Notes: generated from the letters alone by a model not told the origin. A stretch of 64,000 nucleotides of DNA from DATARR01 sp034666985 (GCA_034666985.1 JAXDKS010000054.1:62001-126000); one strand, 5' to 3'; positions 1 to 9,066 are shown, numbered from the stretch's first letter. A program made the numbers and translations.

Positions 1-1161
1 GCGCCTCGGGAGGAGACGCGGGTCGTCCATTTCCAAGGCGATGTCGGAGAGGGTGGCGAGGGCTCGCTCGAAGCCCTGATGCGGGACAAGCCCGCCGACT
101 TCCCGGCCTGCGACACCGCCGCGGACGATATCGCCCTGATCCTCTTCACCTCGGGCACCACCGGCCAGGCCAAGGGCACCCTGCACTTCCATCGCGACGT
201 CCTGGCGGTGAGCGACTGTTTCCCGCGCTATGTCCTGAAGCCCACGGCGGACGACATCTTCTGCGGCTCGCCGTCGCTCGCCTTCGCTTACGGCGTCGGC
301 GGGCTGCTGTTCTTCCCCCTGCGCTTCGGCGCCGCAACCCTGCTGATCGAGCAGCCTTCGCCCGCAAACCTCTTGCAGGGAATCCAGGACCACCGGGCCA
401 CGATCTGCTTCACCGTCCCCACGGCCTACCGCGCCATGTGCGGGCTCGTCTCAAATTACGATCTCTCCAGTCTGCGCCGCTGTGTCTCGGCCGGCGAGAC
501 GTTGCCGGCCGCGACCTTTGAGGCCTGGAAGCAGGCCACCGGCATCGAGATCATCGACGGCATCGGCTCGACCGAGATGCTGCACCAGTTCATCAGCACC
601 GCGGACGGCGACATCCTGCCGGGCTCCACCGGCAAACCCGTCCCTGGCTACGAGGCGAAGGTGGTGGACGAGAACGGCGAGGAGGTTCCGCCCGGCACGA
701 TCGGCCGGCTTGCCGTCCGCGGTCCCACGGGCTGCCGCTATCTCAACGATCCCGAGCGCCAGCAGCAATACGTGCAGAACGGCTGGAACCTCACGGGTGA
801 CGCCTACGTCCGGGACGCGGATGGCTACTTCTGGTACCAGGCGCGCACGGACGACATGATCGTATCCGCAGGCCACAACATCGCCGGGCCGGAGGTGGAG
901 AGCGTGCTGCTCCACCATCCCAAGGTGAAGGAGTGCGGCGTGGTGGGAGTGCCGGACGAGGAGCGGGGCCAGATCGTCAAGGCGTTCGTGATCCTGAATC
1001 CTGGAGCCGAGGCGAGCGCCGAGACGGCCAAGGAGCTCCAGGAGCACGTCAAGCAGAACATCGCGCCCTACAAGTACCCGCGGAAGGTCGAGTTCGTGGA
1101 CAGTCTGCCGCGCACCGAGACGGGCAAGCTGCAGCGGTTCTTGCTGCGGCAGCGGGGGTAG
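1..1161 (+). CDS. AMP-dependent acyl/aryl-CoA ligase, 5' truncated by window edge
   Basis: This is the C-terminal three quarters of an adenylate-forming enzyme that activates a carboxylic acid with ATP and loads it onto CoA in the cytoplasm. The frame is open from base 1, so the start lies outside the window. The P-loop motif TSGTTGQAKG is at 148-177. The motif GIGSTEM near 560 resembles benzoate and 2-aminobenzoate CoA ligases. TGDAYVRDADGYFWYQARTDD is followed by the C-terminal hinge, and the catalytic lysine of TETGKLQ is at 1126-1128. An aromatic acid substrate is suggested by the GSTEM region but is not proven. The ligase class is secure; the substrate is a guess. Confidence 0.88.
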   Translation, partial: APREETRVVHFQGDVGEGGEGSLEALMRDKPADFPACDTAADDIALILFTSGTTGQAKGTLHFHRDVLAVSDCFPRYVLKPTADDIFCGSPSLAFAYGVGGLLFFPLRFGAATLLIEQPSPANLLQGIQDHRATICFTVPTAYRAMCGLVSNYDLSSLRRCVSAGETLPAATFEAWKQATGIEIIDGIGSTEMLHQFISTADGDILPGSTGKPVPGYEAKVVDENGEEVPPGTIGRLAVRGPTGCRYLNDPERQQQYVQNGWNLTGDAYVRDADGYFWYQARTDDMIVSAGHNIAGPEVESVLLHHPKVKECGVVGVPDEERGQIVKAFVILNPGAEASAETAKELQEHVKQNIAPYKYPRKVEFVDSLPRTETGKLQRFLLRQRG

Positions 1162-1182
1162 GCAGTCCACGCCTCCCAGGAA

Positions 1183-1288
1183 AAGGACATAAAGGACTGC
1201 AAGGACTGCAAGGACTGCAAGGACACCAAAGACACTGACGCTTCTTGTCCTTGTCGTCCTTGCAGTCCTTTGTGTCCTTGAAGTCCTT
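1183..1288. repeat. Inverted array of 9-bp repeats (AAGGACNNN / NNNGTCCTT) in a convergent gap
   Basis: AAGGAC recurs every 9 bp at 1183, 1192, 1201, 1210 and 1219, with AAAGAC at 1228. Its complement GTCCTT recurs at 1247, 1256, 1265, 1274 and 1283. The two halves can pair as a long imperfect hairpin around 1240. The element sits between two converging stop codons (1161 and 1321), so it may act as a two-way terminator. A 24-bp stretch at 1256-1279 is identical to the complement of 62618-62641, inside a signal-peptide coding region. Confidence 0.75.
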
Positions 1289-1320
1289 GTTTCGGCGTTC
1301 CTGGCGCGCAGGCTCCTAGG

Positions 1321-2859
1321 CTACTCCGCCCGCCCCACCGCCGTCTCGCGATCGAGCACCTCCAGCGTCTGGTAATACAACGCATCCGCCTCCTCGCGGC
1401 TGTTGCCGATGGCGGTGAGGCCCAGCTTGCCGAACTCGGAGACGGCGCCGATCAGGTGGAAGAGCACGCCTGAGTCGTTCGAAAGGCTGTAGTGGAGGCG
1501 GTTTTCGGTGAGGATGTCGATCAGGTCCTCGGGCATCAGGCCGCGATAGGCGTCGGCGCGGAGGTTGTCGGTCGCCCGATAGTATTTGGTGAGACCCGTG
1601 GGCGAGAAGAAGAGGCCGGTGTCGCGGTCGAGCCGGCCGCCGGTGAGGAACTGGAGGGCGAGGTAGGGATGGGTCGTGCCACCCATCCGCAGGTTGATCT
1701 CCAGCGCCGCCAGGTTCCAGAGCGCACCCGGCTGGTCCCTCCAGAGCAGGAAGTCGACGGCGAAGCGGCTGACCACGCCCTGCTTGGCCAGGACCTCGCC
1801 GATCCGTTGCGCGGCCTCCTGGATGGGCAGCCGGTAGTCGTCGCGAGCCGGGAAGCTGCAGCCGAGGAACACCTGGTCCGAGGGGCCGCCCAGGATCTGG
1901 TCGTGGGTGGAGATCGGCAGCACGTCGCCGCGCGGGCCGATGCGGAGTTGGGCGCTCGGCGACACCTTCTCCGGCGCGTCGATGAACTCCTCGACGATGC
2001 CGCCCATGCGCGTGAACTTCTCGAAATACTCCTCGATGGTCTCGTTGGTCACCGAGAGCTCGAGGCGGTGCATCGCTTCCCTCACCACGGCCCGGCCGGT
2101 CGCCTCGGGGTAGCGGAAGATGGCGTTGCCCTCGCCCGAGAAGCTGTCGTTCAGCTTGACCACGGCCTTGCGCAGTCCCGGCCGGCGTGCCGCCAGCTCG
2201 CCCAGCGCCTCTTCGACCTCGGACTTGTTGCGGAGGTCCTCGAAGCCCTCAGGCAGGGGAACCCCGGCCTGACGAAACACCTTGCGGCTGCCCGACTTGG
2301 TGCCGAGATGGGCGAGGTCGGGGTCACAGCCGTTGAGCGGAATGTCGAGCAGCACGGCGAGCCTGCGCTCGGCGGGCGTCGAGTTGAAGACGGTGAGATA
2401 GGCCCGCGAACGGTCCTGGATCCCCTCGCGGATGCGCTCGATGAGGCGCGGACGCTCGAGGATCTTCTGGGTGAGCGAGCGCGGCGAGGCGTCGTGGGCG
2501 CAGAGCAGCGTCAGGCGCGAGCGGGCGTGGCTGGCGGGAATCCCGGCGAGGAGCTGGAAGTAGTAGTCCAGGATCATCGGGTGCACCGGCTGGGAGGTCA
2601 CGTAGACCACTCGCGCCCGCGGGTTGCGCAGCCGGATGAGCAGGAAGAGCAGGCGCTCCTCGTAGAAGCTGGCGCCGTCGATCTTCCGCAGCTCGCTCTG
2701 GTCGAGCGTCATCGAGGGCACGACGACCGAGGTGTGGGGCTCCTCGTCGCGCATCATGAGCGCGTCCCAGACCGCCTGGAGACGGGGCTGGAGCTCCCGG
2801 AAGGCGGCGATCTCGGTTTCGGGAGTGAGGTCTGCGGCGAAAGGTGGCTTCGGAATCAC
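1321..2859 (-). CDS. PGM1-related ATP-grasp peptide ligase family protein
   Basis: This 512-residue protein resembles the ATP-grasp family related to the pheganomycin peptide ligase PGM1. Members join a carboxylate to an amine through an acyl phosphate. The N-terminal third contains VVYVTSQPVHPMILDYY (about 84-100), typical of this family. The ATP-grasp lysine segment VVKLNDSFSGEGN is at 233-245, and the metal-binding end EINLRMGG is at 387-394. The start is GTG at 2857-2859. The gene lies in a run of leftward genes with a YVTN propeller and a glutamine-amidotransferase-like protein. The substrate is unknown. The family call is from memory of its motifs and is fairly confident. Confidence 0.72.
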   Translation of the reverse strand: MIPKPPFAADLTPETEIAAFRELQPRLQAVWDALMMRDEEPHTSVVVPSMTLDQSELRKIDGASFYEERLLFLLIRLRNPRARVVYVTSQPVHPMILDYYFQLLAGIPASHARSRLTLLCAHDASPRSLTQKILERPRLIERIREGIQDRSRAYLTVFNSTPAERRLAVLLDIPLNGCDPDLAHLGTKSGSRKVFRQAGVPLPEGFEDLRNKSEVEEALGELAARRPGLRKAVVKLNDSFSGEGNAIFRYPEATGRAVVREAMHRLELSVTNETIEEYFEKFTRMGGIVEEFIDAPEKVSPSAQLRIGPRGDVLPISTHDQILGGPSDQVFLGCSFPARDDYRLPIQEAAQRIGEVLAKQGVVSRFAVDFLLWRDQPGALWNLAALEINLRMGGTTHPYLALQFLTGGRLDRDTGLFFSPTGLTKYYRATDNLRADAYRGLMPEDLIDILTENRLHYSLSNDSGVLFHLIGAVSEFGKLGLTAIGNSREEADALYYQTLEVLDRETAVGRAE

Positions 2860-2939
2860 GTGCGGAGAGTACAGGAATCCTCAGAGGCGGGCCAAGAGCC
2901 CGGGAGACCCGCCACGGTCTCCCGGGCCCGCGATCTCCC

Positions 2940-3971
2940 TCAGCCGGGCTGGCCGTTGTCCTGGAGGACCGTCAAGGTGCCGCCATAAGTATTGGCGACA
3001 TAGAGCACCCCGGTGGCCGTGTCGGTGCAGATCCCCTCGGGACCCTGGCCCACCGAAACCGTCTGGAGGACGGTGTTGCTGTTGCCGTCGATCACGCTCA
3101 CCGTGTTGTCGAAGTAGTTCGCGGTATAGAGGCGGTTCAGGTTGGGGCTGACCACCACCACTTGTGGGTAGCCTCCGACCGTGATCGAGCCCGTCACCCG
3201 GTTCGTCGCACCGTCGATCACCTGGACGGCGCTATCGAGCAGGCTGGTGGTGTAGACGGTGTTCGTCAACGGATTGACGGCCACGCCGCAGGAGTTGATG
3301 TCGAGGGGGATGCGGGTGGTGATCTCGTAGGTCGACCCGTCGAGGACATAGAGATGGAAACCCGACCGTGCGCCGTCGTAGATGACGGTGTAGACGAGGT
3401 TGGTCTCCGCATTGACGGCGATGTAATAAGAGCCCACGCCCATCGGGATCACCTTCACCAGCTTGTTGGTGGCGCCGTTGACGACCGCCACGCCGCCGCT
3501 GCTGCCGTTGATGGAGACGAAAATCATGTTGGTCCGCGTGTTGACGACGGCCCCCCAGCACGTCGCCCCGTCGAGGGACACCTGTGTGGTCACCGTGTTG
3601 GTCGCGCCATCGATGACGCCGAGCTCGAAGTCCCACCAGTTGCAGACGTAGATCGTATTGCTCATCTCGTTGACCGCCATGCCCTGCGACTGGGCCTGGG
3701 GCTTGGGGTCGGCTTTGAATTGGGTGGTGATCTGATTCGTCGCGCCATCGATCACGGAGAGCAGGGCGTACATGTCCACCGAATAGAAGGTGTTGGTGGC
3801 CGAATTCACAACGGTGTACTGGGGGTGCCCGCCGATGTCGATCGTCGTGACCGTGCTGACCGGGCCGCTCGTCGAGAGGGCGGCGGGACGCCGGAGGGAT
3901 CGCTTGACGAAGCTGGGCGCGAAGCCGGGACGGAAGCTGGTGGACGGCTGTGTTTCAGATAAGATGGCCAT
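2940..3971 (-). CDS. YVTN/YncE-type beta-propeller repeat protein
   Basis: The 343-residue product consists almost entirely of about 40-residue repeats of the form V-I-D-G-A-T-N-x-x-T-x-x-I, the YVTN seven-bladed propeller signature. These proteins usually act outside the cytoplasm as binding or surface proteins. No classical signal peptide is visible: the first 35 residues are polar with several prolines, and the propeller starts near residue 40. The ATG at 3969-3971 is supported by a strong purine-rich ribosome binding site, AGAGGAGGAG, just upstream. The family is certain; partner and location are unknown. Confidence 0.85.
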   Translation of the reverse strand: MAILSETQPSTSFRPGFAPSFVKRSLRRPAALSTSGPVSTVTTIDIGGHPQYTVVNSATNTFYSVDMYALLSVIDGATNQITTQFKADPKPQAQSQGMAVNEMSNTIYVCNWWDFELGVIDGATNTVTTQVSLDGATCWGAVVNTRTNMIFVSINGSSGGVAVVNGATNKLVKVIPMGVGSYYIAVNAETNLVYTVIYDGARSGFHLYVLDGSTYEITTRIPLDINSCGVAVNPLTNTVYTTSLLDSAVQVIDGATNRVTGSITVGGYPQVVVVSPNLNRLYTANYFDNTVSVIDGNSNTVLQTVSVGQGPEGICTDTATGVLYVANTYGGTLTVLQDNGQPG

Positions 3972-4108
3972 CGTTATCTCCTCCTCTTGATAGACCGTTG
4001 AAAAACGTTTCGAGGAGGTCCCATTGCAACGAGCGGGCCACGGGCTGCAAGGGGGAAAAGAGCGGCCAGGAGCGGCTTTGACGTGCCGGCTGACACGTCA
4101 CCAACATG

Positions 4109-5227
4109 TCAGCCTGCGGCCGGGCGGTCCTCGTGCAGGCCGGTTGAGAACCCCAGCGATTCGGTGCGCAGCCGCATCTGGCGCTTGAGCTGGAAGCGCA
4201 GCGGCCCGAGCAGCGTGTAGTCCGAGGTGAGCCGGAGCCGGGCATCGGAATCCTCATCCGGATAGCCGCGGGTGAGGGCCTCCCGGCGCTCGGCCGCCCA
4301 CTCGGCAGTCACCTCGCCGCGCTCGACCTTCTGCTCCAGGATGAGGAGCTGGCGCGCGCGGTCCAGGATCTCCGGATGATGATTGACGCCGAACACCCGC
4401 GGCATGGCCCCGCCCGAGTCGCGCGCGAACTCCAGCATGGTCAGCGCGTCGCCTTGCGGACCGCCGACGCCCATCGTCTCCCAGCCGATCGGCACGGCCC
4501 CGGCCGGGAAGGCCCCGGGGCGCGGGATCAGGTCGAAGAGGCGATTGTCGAGGATGCGCAGCCGTCCGTCGTCCTCGAGCTCCTCGCCGAAGCGACGGAA
4601 CCAGGGGTGGTCCACGGACTCGGGCGCCAGCACGTTCTCCAGCACGCCGGTGCTCTTGCCCCCCTTCTCCGGGCCGCGGAAGACCGGCTGGGCGAGACCC
4701 GACCAGTGGCACATCACGCCAAAGGTGTGGCAGACCGCGAGCAGGGACGCGCTCTCGTCGTCGAGGATATCGTCGAAGAGCCGGTAGAGCGGCGCCTGCC
4801 AGGAGGGGTCCTCGTGGAGGCCCTGGCTGTACTGGGAGGCGCCGTCGTTGGCGTGGGGATCGAGATGGCCCGGGCCGCCCGTGCCGAGATAGAGCGAGAA
4901 GCGGCCGCCCGGCGCCTCGGGGATCATGCCCGAGCGGCGGACGTCGAACGACAGAGCGCGCACCCGGACCCCCGTCTCCTCGGCCACCGGCAGCATTTCG
5001 CAGGCGGCGTCGAGCAGAGTATGGACGAGGCCGTCGTGGCCGAGGTTCGGCCAGCCGTGGTTCATGTCGAGCACGGCGACGTCAACCACCTGGGGATCGG
5101 CGGGGGGGACGTCCTCCGGCCGCTCGACCCGGACGTAGTCGAAGGCGCCGCAGGGGGCGTCCGCGAGATGGCCGGAACCGCAGAAGTGGAGGCTTCCGGG
5201 GAGCTTATGGCGACAGAGGAAAGGCAT
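4109..5227 (-). CDS. Class-I glutamine-amidotransferase-like protein
   Basis: I do not know a named homologue for this 372-residue protein, but it carries the marks of a class I glutamine amidotransferase or related cysteine hydrolase. A nucleophile-elbow-like AVCHTFG puts Cys at 166. An oxyanion-type LGTGGPGH is at 114-121. The His-x-Glu end of the triad appears as NHHPE at 282-286. If functional it would release ammonia from glutamine or hydrolyse a related amide. The N terminus has a conserved-looking MNHGWPNLGHDG (55-66) of unknown meaning. It lies near an ATP-grasp ligase transcribed the same way; ATP-grasp plus amidotransferase is a common biosynthetic pairing, but a joint role is inference. 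Confidence 0.6.
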   Translation of the reverse strand: MPFLCRHKLPGSLHFCGSGHLADAPCGAFDYVRVERPEDVPPADPQVVDVAVLDMNHGWPNLGHDGLVHTLLDAACEMLPVAEETGVRVRALSFDVRRSGMIPEAPGGRFSLYLGTGGPGHLDPHANDGASQYSQGLHEDPSWQAPLYRLFDDILDDESASLLAVCHTFGVMCHWSGLAQPVFRGPEKGGKSTGVLENVLAPESVDHPWFRRFGEELEDDGRLRILDNRLFDLIPRPGAFPAGAVPIGWETMGVGGPQGDALTMLEFARDSGGAMPRVFGVNHHPEILDRARQLLILEQKVERGEVTAEWAAERREALTRGYPDEDSDARLRLTSDYTLLGPLRFQLKRQMRLRTESLGFSTGLHEDRPAAG

Positions 5228-5298
5228 AGTTCAGTGCTGAGAGCCTACAGGAATCCGCGGTCGCGGCCAAGCGGCTCGGTACTGTAAACAACTGTCCA

Positions 5299-6978
5299 TC
5301 AACGTCCCTTCCACCCTGGTCCTCGCAATATCTTTCCCGGCAGAGCACCGGTCATCTTGCCGCCGTCGATCACCGGCACGCCGTTGACCAGCACGTACTC
5401 CACCCCCTGCGAAAGTTGTGCCGGGTTCTCGAACGTGGCAAGGTCGCGCACGGTCTCGGGATCGAAGACCACGACGTCGGCCCACATCCCGGCCTTGAGC
5501 ACGCCGCGATCGGCGAGGCGCAGACGGGCGGCGGGGAGGGCGGAGAACTTGCGGATCGCCTCCTCCAGGCTCAGCTTCTTCTCCTCGCGCACGTACTTGC
5601 GCAGGATGCGCGGGAAGGTGCCGTAGGCCCGCGGATGGGGATGCTGCTCGCCCAGCAGACCCTCGGGCGAGGTGCCTTCCGAGTCGTTGTTGATCGACAC
5701 CCAGGGTTGCGTCAGGGCGAGGGCCACGTCCGGCTCGGACATGGCGAAGACCGCGACGCCGGTGAAGGCCTCATCCTGGATGAGGATGTCGAACAGCTCG
5801 TCGATCGGGTCCTTGCCGGCGAGCTTCGCGGCCTCGGCCAGGGTCTTGCCGACCAGAGGCTTGAGCGCCGGAGCCTGCAGGGAGCAGAGGAGGATGGCCT
5901 CGGGGCCGGGGATCTCCTGCCACTCGTTGTCCCAGGCCGAGGAGGGCGTTTCCATGTCCTTGCGAATGCGCGCCCTCGTCGCCGGATCGCGGAGGCGGGC
6001 GAGGAGCTTCTCAGTGCCGCCGTCGTGAGCCCAGGGCGGCACGAAGGCGGCGAGGCCGTTGTACCAGGCGGGGTAGGCGTAGGTGTCGGCCGCGATGTCG
6101 ACCCCGGCCCGGCGGGCCGCTTCGATCTTCGCCACCACCTCGGGCATCCGGCCCCAGTTGCTTTTGCCCGCCACCTTGAGGTGCCAGATCTCGACCGGGA
6201 TGCGCGCCTCGCGGCCGATGCGGATCGCCTCGTCGAGAGCCGGCAGGATGCCGTCCCCCTCGCTGCGCATGTGGGTGGCGTAGATGCCGCCGTAGCGCGC
6301 GGCCTCGGCGGCGAGGGCGATCAGCTCCTCGGTTTTCGCGTAGGGGGCGGGCGGATACTGGAGCGACGTCGAGACTCCGACCGCTCCCTGCTCCATGGCC
6401 TCGCGCACCAGGGCGCGCATCCTGTCGAGCTCCGCCGGGGAGGGTTGCTTGTCGTCGTCGCCCAGCACCACGCGCCGCACCTGGGTGGCGCCCACGTAGT
6501 TGGCGACGTTGATCCCGATCCCCTGCTTCTCCAGGCGGGCGAAGTACTCGCCGTAGGTCCGCCAGTCAGGATTGATGTGGAGGTGCTCGTAGCCAAGCTT
6601 GTCGGCTTTGAGGATGGCGTCCGACTGCGGCGCCGCAGACCCGCCCTCGCCCGTGATCTCCGTGGTGATCCCCTGGTAGATCTTCGACGGCAGCCGCGGC
6701 TCGACGAGGATGGTCAGCTCGGATTGCCCCAGCATGTCGATGAACCCGGGAGCCACCACCTTGCCCGCAACGTCGATCGTCCGCTTGGCGGGAGTTGACC
6801 CAAGATGGCCGATCGCGGCGATGCGGCCACCGCGAATCGCCAGGTCACCGGAGTACCAGGGCGAGCCCGTGCCGTCCACGATGCGGCCGTTGCGGATCAC
6901 CAGGTCGTAGGGAGCCTCCTGCGCGGCGAGGCCCGCCGCGACGAGCAGCATCAGGCAGGGGAGCAGTCTTCTCTTCAT
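5299..6978 (-). CDS. Secreted amidohydrolase, N-acyl-D-amino-acid deacylase family
   Basis: This 559-residue protein has a signal peptide (MKRRLLPCLMLLVAAGLAA) followed by a D-aminoacylase/dihydroorotase-type amidohydrolase domain, which hydrolyses N-acyl-D-amino acids or related amides. Visible motifs are YDLVIRNGRIVDGTG, ATHMRSEGDG, EIWHLKVAGKSNWG and NNDSEGTSPEG. The usual metal-binding HxH after PGFID is replaced by MLGQSEL. The usual Cys-containing GNCG is replaced by GEGGSAAP. The protein therefore belongs to an atypical branch, or uses metal differently. The ATG at 6976-6978 is chosen because the signal peptide starts there; the frame is open further upstream but runs into the divergent HD gene. 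Confidence 0.78.
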   Translation of the reverse strand: MKRRLLPCLMLLVAAGLAAQEAPYDLVIRNGRIVDGTGSPWYSGDLAIRGGRIAAIGHLGSTPAKRTIDVAGKVVAPGFIDMLGQSELTILVEPRLPSKIYQGITTEITGEGGSAAPQSDAILKADKLGYEHLHINPDWRTYGEYFARLEKQGIGINVANYVGATQVRRVVLGDDDKQPSPAELDRMRALVREAMEQGAVGVSTSLQYPPAPYAKTEELIALAAEAARYGGIYATHMRSEGDGILPALDEAIRIGREARIPVEIWHLKVAGKSNWGRMPEVVAKIEAARRAGVDIAADTYAYPAWYNGLAAFVPPWAHDGGTEKLLARLRDPATRARIRKDMETPSSAWDNEWQEIPGPEAILLCSLQAPALKPLVGKTLAEAAKLAGKDPIDELFDILIQDEAFTGVAVFAMSEPDVALALTQPWVSINNDSEGTSPEGLLGEQHPHPRAYGTFPRILRKYVREEKKLSLEEAIRKFSALPAARLRLADRGVLKAGMWADVVVFDPETVRDLATFENPAQLSQGVEYVLVNGVPVIDGGKMTGALPGKILRGPGWKGR

Positions 6979-6989
6979 GAGTCGGCGAC

Positions 6990-6995
6990 TATACT
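6990..6995 (+). promoter_or_regulatory. Extended -10-like TATACT just upstream of the HD gene
   Basis: TATACT at 6990-6995 ends only 7 bases before the ATG at 7003, so transcription from it would give a leaderless or nearly leaderless message. The -35 region is weak. The intergenic space between the two divergent start codons is only 24 bp. Confidence 0.35.
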
Positions 6996-7002
6996 CGATC
7001 CC

Positions 7003-7713
7003 ATGGAGATTGATCCGACCGATCGGACTGATCGGACCGATCCGACCGATCACGAAGAAGTCGTGCGCCGCACCGCCGAGCACGTCCGCCGGACGCTCGA
7101 AGGCGAGCCCTCCGGTCACGACTGGTGGCACGTCTACCGGGTGTGGAAGAGCTCCCAGGTTCTCGCGCGCGAGGAAAAGGCCGACGGCTTCGTCGTCGAG
7201 CTCGCCGCGCTCCTCCACGACCTCTCGGACCGCAAGCTCAACGGCGGCGACGTCACCCTCGGACCCAAGGTGGCGCGCGAGTGGCTCGCGGCGCAGGGAG
7301 TCGACGCGGAGACCGTGGACCACGTCGGCGAGATCATCGCCGACCTGTCATTCAAGGGGGCCGGCGTGTCCACGCCCATGCGGACCCTGGAGGGGAAGGT
7401 GGTGCAGGACGCCGACCGTCTGGACGCCATCGGCGCCATCGGCATCGCCCGCTGCTTCGCCTACGGCGGCCACAAGGGGCGGAGGCTCCACGATCCCGAG
7501 CAGCGACCCGAGATGCACCAGAGCGCCGAGAGCTACTACGCCAACCAGGGGACGGCCATCAACCACTTCTACGAGAAGCTCCTGCTTCTCGCCGAGCGCA
7601 TGAACACTGCCGCCGGCCGCCGGATCGCGCAGGAGCGCCATGCCTTCCTGGAGGAGTTCCTCGAGCGCTTCTACGCCGAGTGGGAGGGGCGGGATGGGGA
7701 AAGGACTACTTGA
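7003..7713 (+). CDS. HD-domain phosphohydrolase (YedJ-like)
   Basis: The product is a 236-residue HD-superfamily metal-dependent phosphohydrolase. It has the spaced motif GHDWWHVYRV, then LLHDLSD (the HD pair), and VVQDADRLDAIGAIGIAR, characteristic of the YedJ-type uncharacterised HD hydrolases. The substrate is probably a nucleotide or other phosphate ester but is unknown. The N terminus encodes a D-P-T-D-R-T tripeptide repeat produced by a 9-bp tandem repeat (7012-7052) that also occurs in LigD and in an intergenic palindrome. The gene is divergent from the deacylase gene and ends 8 bp inside the convergent YdeI-like gene. Confidence 0.82.
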   Translation: MEIDPTDRTDRTDPTDHEEVVRRTAEHVRRTLEGEPSGHDWWHVYRVWKSSQVLAREEKADGFVVELAALLHDLSDRKLNGGDVTLGPKVAREWLAAQGVDAETVDHVGEIIADLSFKGAGVSTPMRTLEGKVVQDADRLDAIGAIGIARCFAYGGHKGRRLHDPEQRPEMHQSAESYYANQGTAINHFYEKLLLLAERMNTAAGRRIAQERHAFLEEFLERFYAEWEGRDGERTT

Positions 7714-8275
7714 GCCCCAGTTTCCGGTTCTGCTCGAGCAGCGTGACCGCCTCTTCGAGCCGCCTGCGCCGCGTCTCCTCCCGTTTCGCGGACTCGATCC
7801 ACTTGACGTAGAGCCGGCGGTGGGATGGCGCGAGTTTCTGGAAGCTCTGCCAGGCCTGCGCGTTCGTCTGGAGCCGCTGCTGAACGTACTCGGGCACTCC
7901 CGTCTCCGCCCTGTTGGCTGGAGCGACAGGCTCCTTCCCTTCCATCGCCCCGGCTGGCGGGCCCTTGGCGAGCCCCGCCGGAGCAAGCCGGCCGGCCTTC
8001 AGGAGCCTGGCATACCGGCGGAGGTTCGACTCCGACCACTGGCTCGTGGCCTTGCGAGGGGTGAACTTCTGGGCGTAGAAGTCGTCGTCGAGGCGCTTGA
8101 CGATACTGTCGATCCAGCCGAAGCAGAGGGCCTCCTCGACGGCATCCTCGTAGGGGACGCGCGGCTGCCCCGTGTGCTGCTTGGCGTAGACGAGCCAGAT
8201 CTCGCGTTCGGTGTCATGGTGCGCGGCGAGCCAGGCGCGCCAATCTTCGCGGGTGGTGACATGCAGCGTCTTCAT
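7706..8275 (-). CDS. YdeI/OmpD-associated family protein
   Basis: This 189-residue cytoplasmic protein resembles the YdeI/OmdA family (bacteriocin-protection, OmpD-associated). The N-terminal half carries the typical REIWLVYAKQHTG...VPYEDAVEEALCFGWIDS, and the middle FTPRKATSQWSESNLRR. The C-terminal half is the helical OmdA region. Function is poorly defined across the family. The ATG at 8273-8275 overlaps the stop of the upstream dehydrogenase gene (ATGA), so the two are translationally coupled. The 3' end overlaps the convergent HD gene by 8 bp. Confidence 0.82.
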   Translation of the reverse strand: MKTLHVTTREDWRAWLAAHHDTEREIWLVYAKQHTGQPRVPYEDAVEEALCFGWIDSIVKRLDDDFYAQKFTPRKATSQWSESNLRRYARLLKAGRLAPAGLAKGPPAGAMEGKEPVAPANRAETGVPEYVQQRLQTNAQAWQSFQKLAPSHRRLYVKWIESAKREETRRRRLEEAVTLLEQNRKLGLK

Positions 8276-9066
8276 CGATTCGCTGCGGGCGGCGCCTGCC
8301 CGAAACCGGCTTCGAAAGCTCCGACGTCGTCGTAGTAGCGGCGCGCGATGCCGGCCAGGGCAGGATTCGTGTAGATCTCGGGCACGGGATGATCGATCAG
8401 GTTCGCGATGGCCGTGGCCACCTCCTCGGCGGACTGCGGCTTCATCACCCCAGGGGGCGGCGCGACCGATGGCGTCCCTCCCAGGGCGTTGCCGGCGAAC
8501 TCCGTGGCCACGAGCCCCGGCATGACGAGCGAAACGTGGATATTCGGATACTCCCGACGGAGATCCATCCGCAGGTTGGCCGTCAGCGAGTTGAGCGCGG
8601 CCTTCGACGCGCTGTAGACCGAGCGGATTGAAGCCATGGGAACCCGCCCCAGGAACGACGAGACGTTGACGAGGTGCCCCGCCCCGCGCTCCTTGAAGTG
8701 GGGGACGATGACCTGCATGCCGTACAGAGCGGATTTCAGGTTGACGGCGATCATCTCGTCCACGTCCTCGTCCGTGAGGTCGAGGACGTGACGCCCAATC
8801 CCGCGCCCGGCGTTGTTGACCCACACGTCGACGTGCCCGAACCTCTCGATCGCCCGATCCCGCAGGCGCTCGACGTCCTTCCGCCGCCGGACGTCCGTCA
8901 CCATGGCGAGCGTCTCCGGACCGCACTGGGACGCCACCTCCGTAAGCTCCGCATCCCGGCGAGCCGCGAGCGCCAGCCGATGCCCCTGAGCCGCGAGCTG
9001 CCGCGCCAGCTCGGCTCCGATTCCGCTGCTGGCGCCCGTGATGACGATGACCTTGCTGTCGCTCAT
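8272..9066 (-). CDS. Short-chain dehydrogenase/reductase
   Basis: The product is a 264-residue classical SDR oxidoreductase. It has the nucleotide-binding TGASSGIG at residues 10-17, the structural NNAG, the catalytic Ser in VNVSSFLG, and the YSASK catalytic Tyr/Lys pair. The arginines after the second strand (AARRD) suggest NADP(H). The substrate cannot be read from sequence. It is the first gene of an ATGA-coupled pair with the YdeI-like gene. Confidence 0.9.
   Translation of the reverse strand: MSDSKVIVITGASSGIGAELARQLAAQGHRLALAARRDAELTEVASQCGPETLAMVTDVRRRKDVERLRDRAIERFGHVDVWVNNAGRGIGRHVLDLTDEDVDEMIAVNLKSALYGMQVIVPHFKERGAGHLVNVSSFLGRVPMASIRSVYSASKAALNSLTANLRMDLRREYPNIHVSLVMPGLVATEFAGNALGGTPSVAPPPGVMKPQSAEEVATAIANLIDHPVPEIYTNPALAGIARRYYDDVGAFEAGFGQAPPAANR

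Noticed and set aside
6805..7002. An N-terminal extension of the HD protein
   Set aside because: It would overlap the signal-peptide region of the divergent deacylase; the sequence before 7003 is the antisense of that gene.
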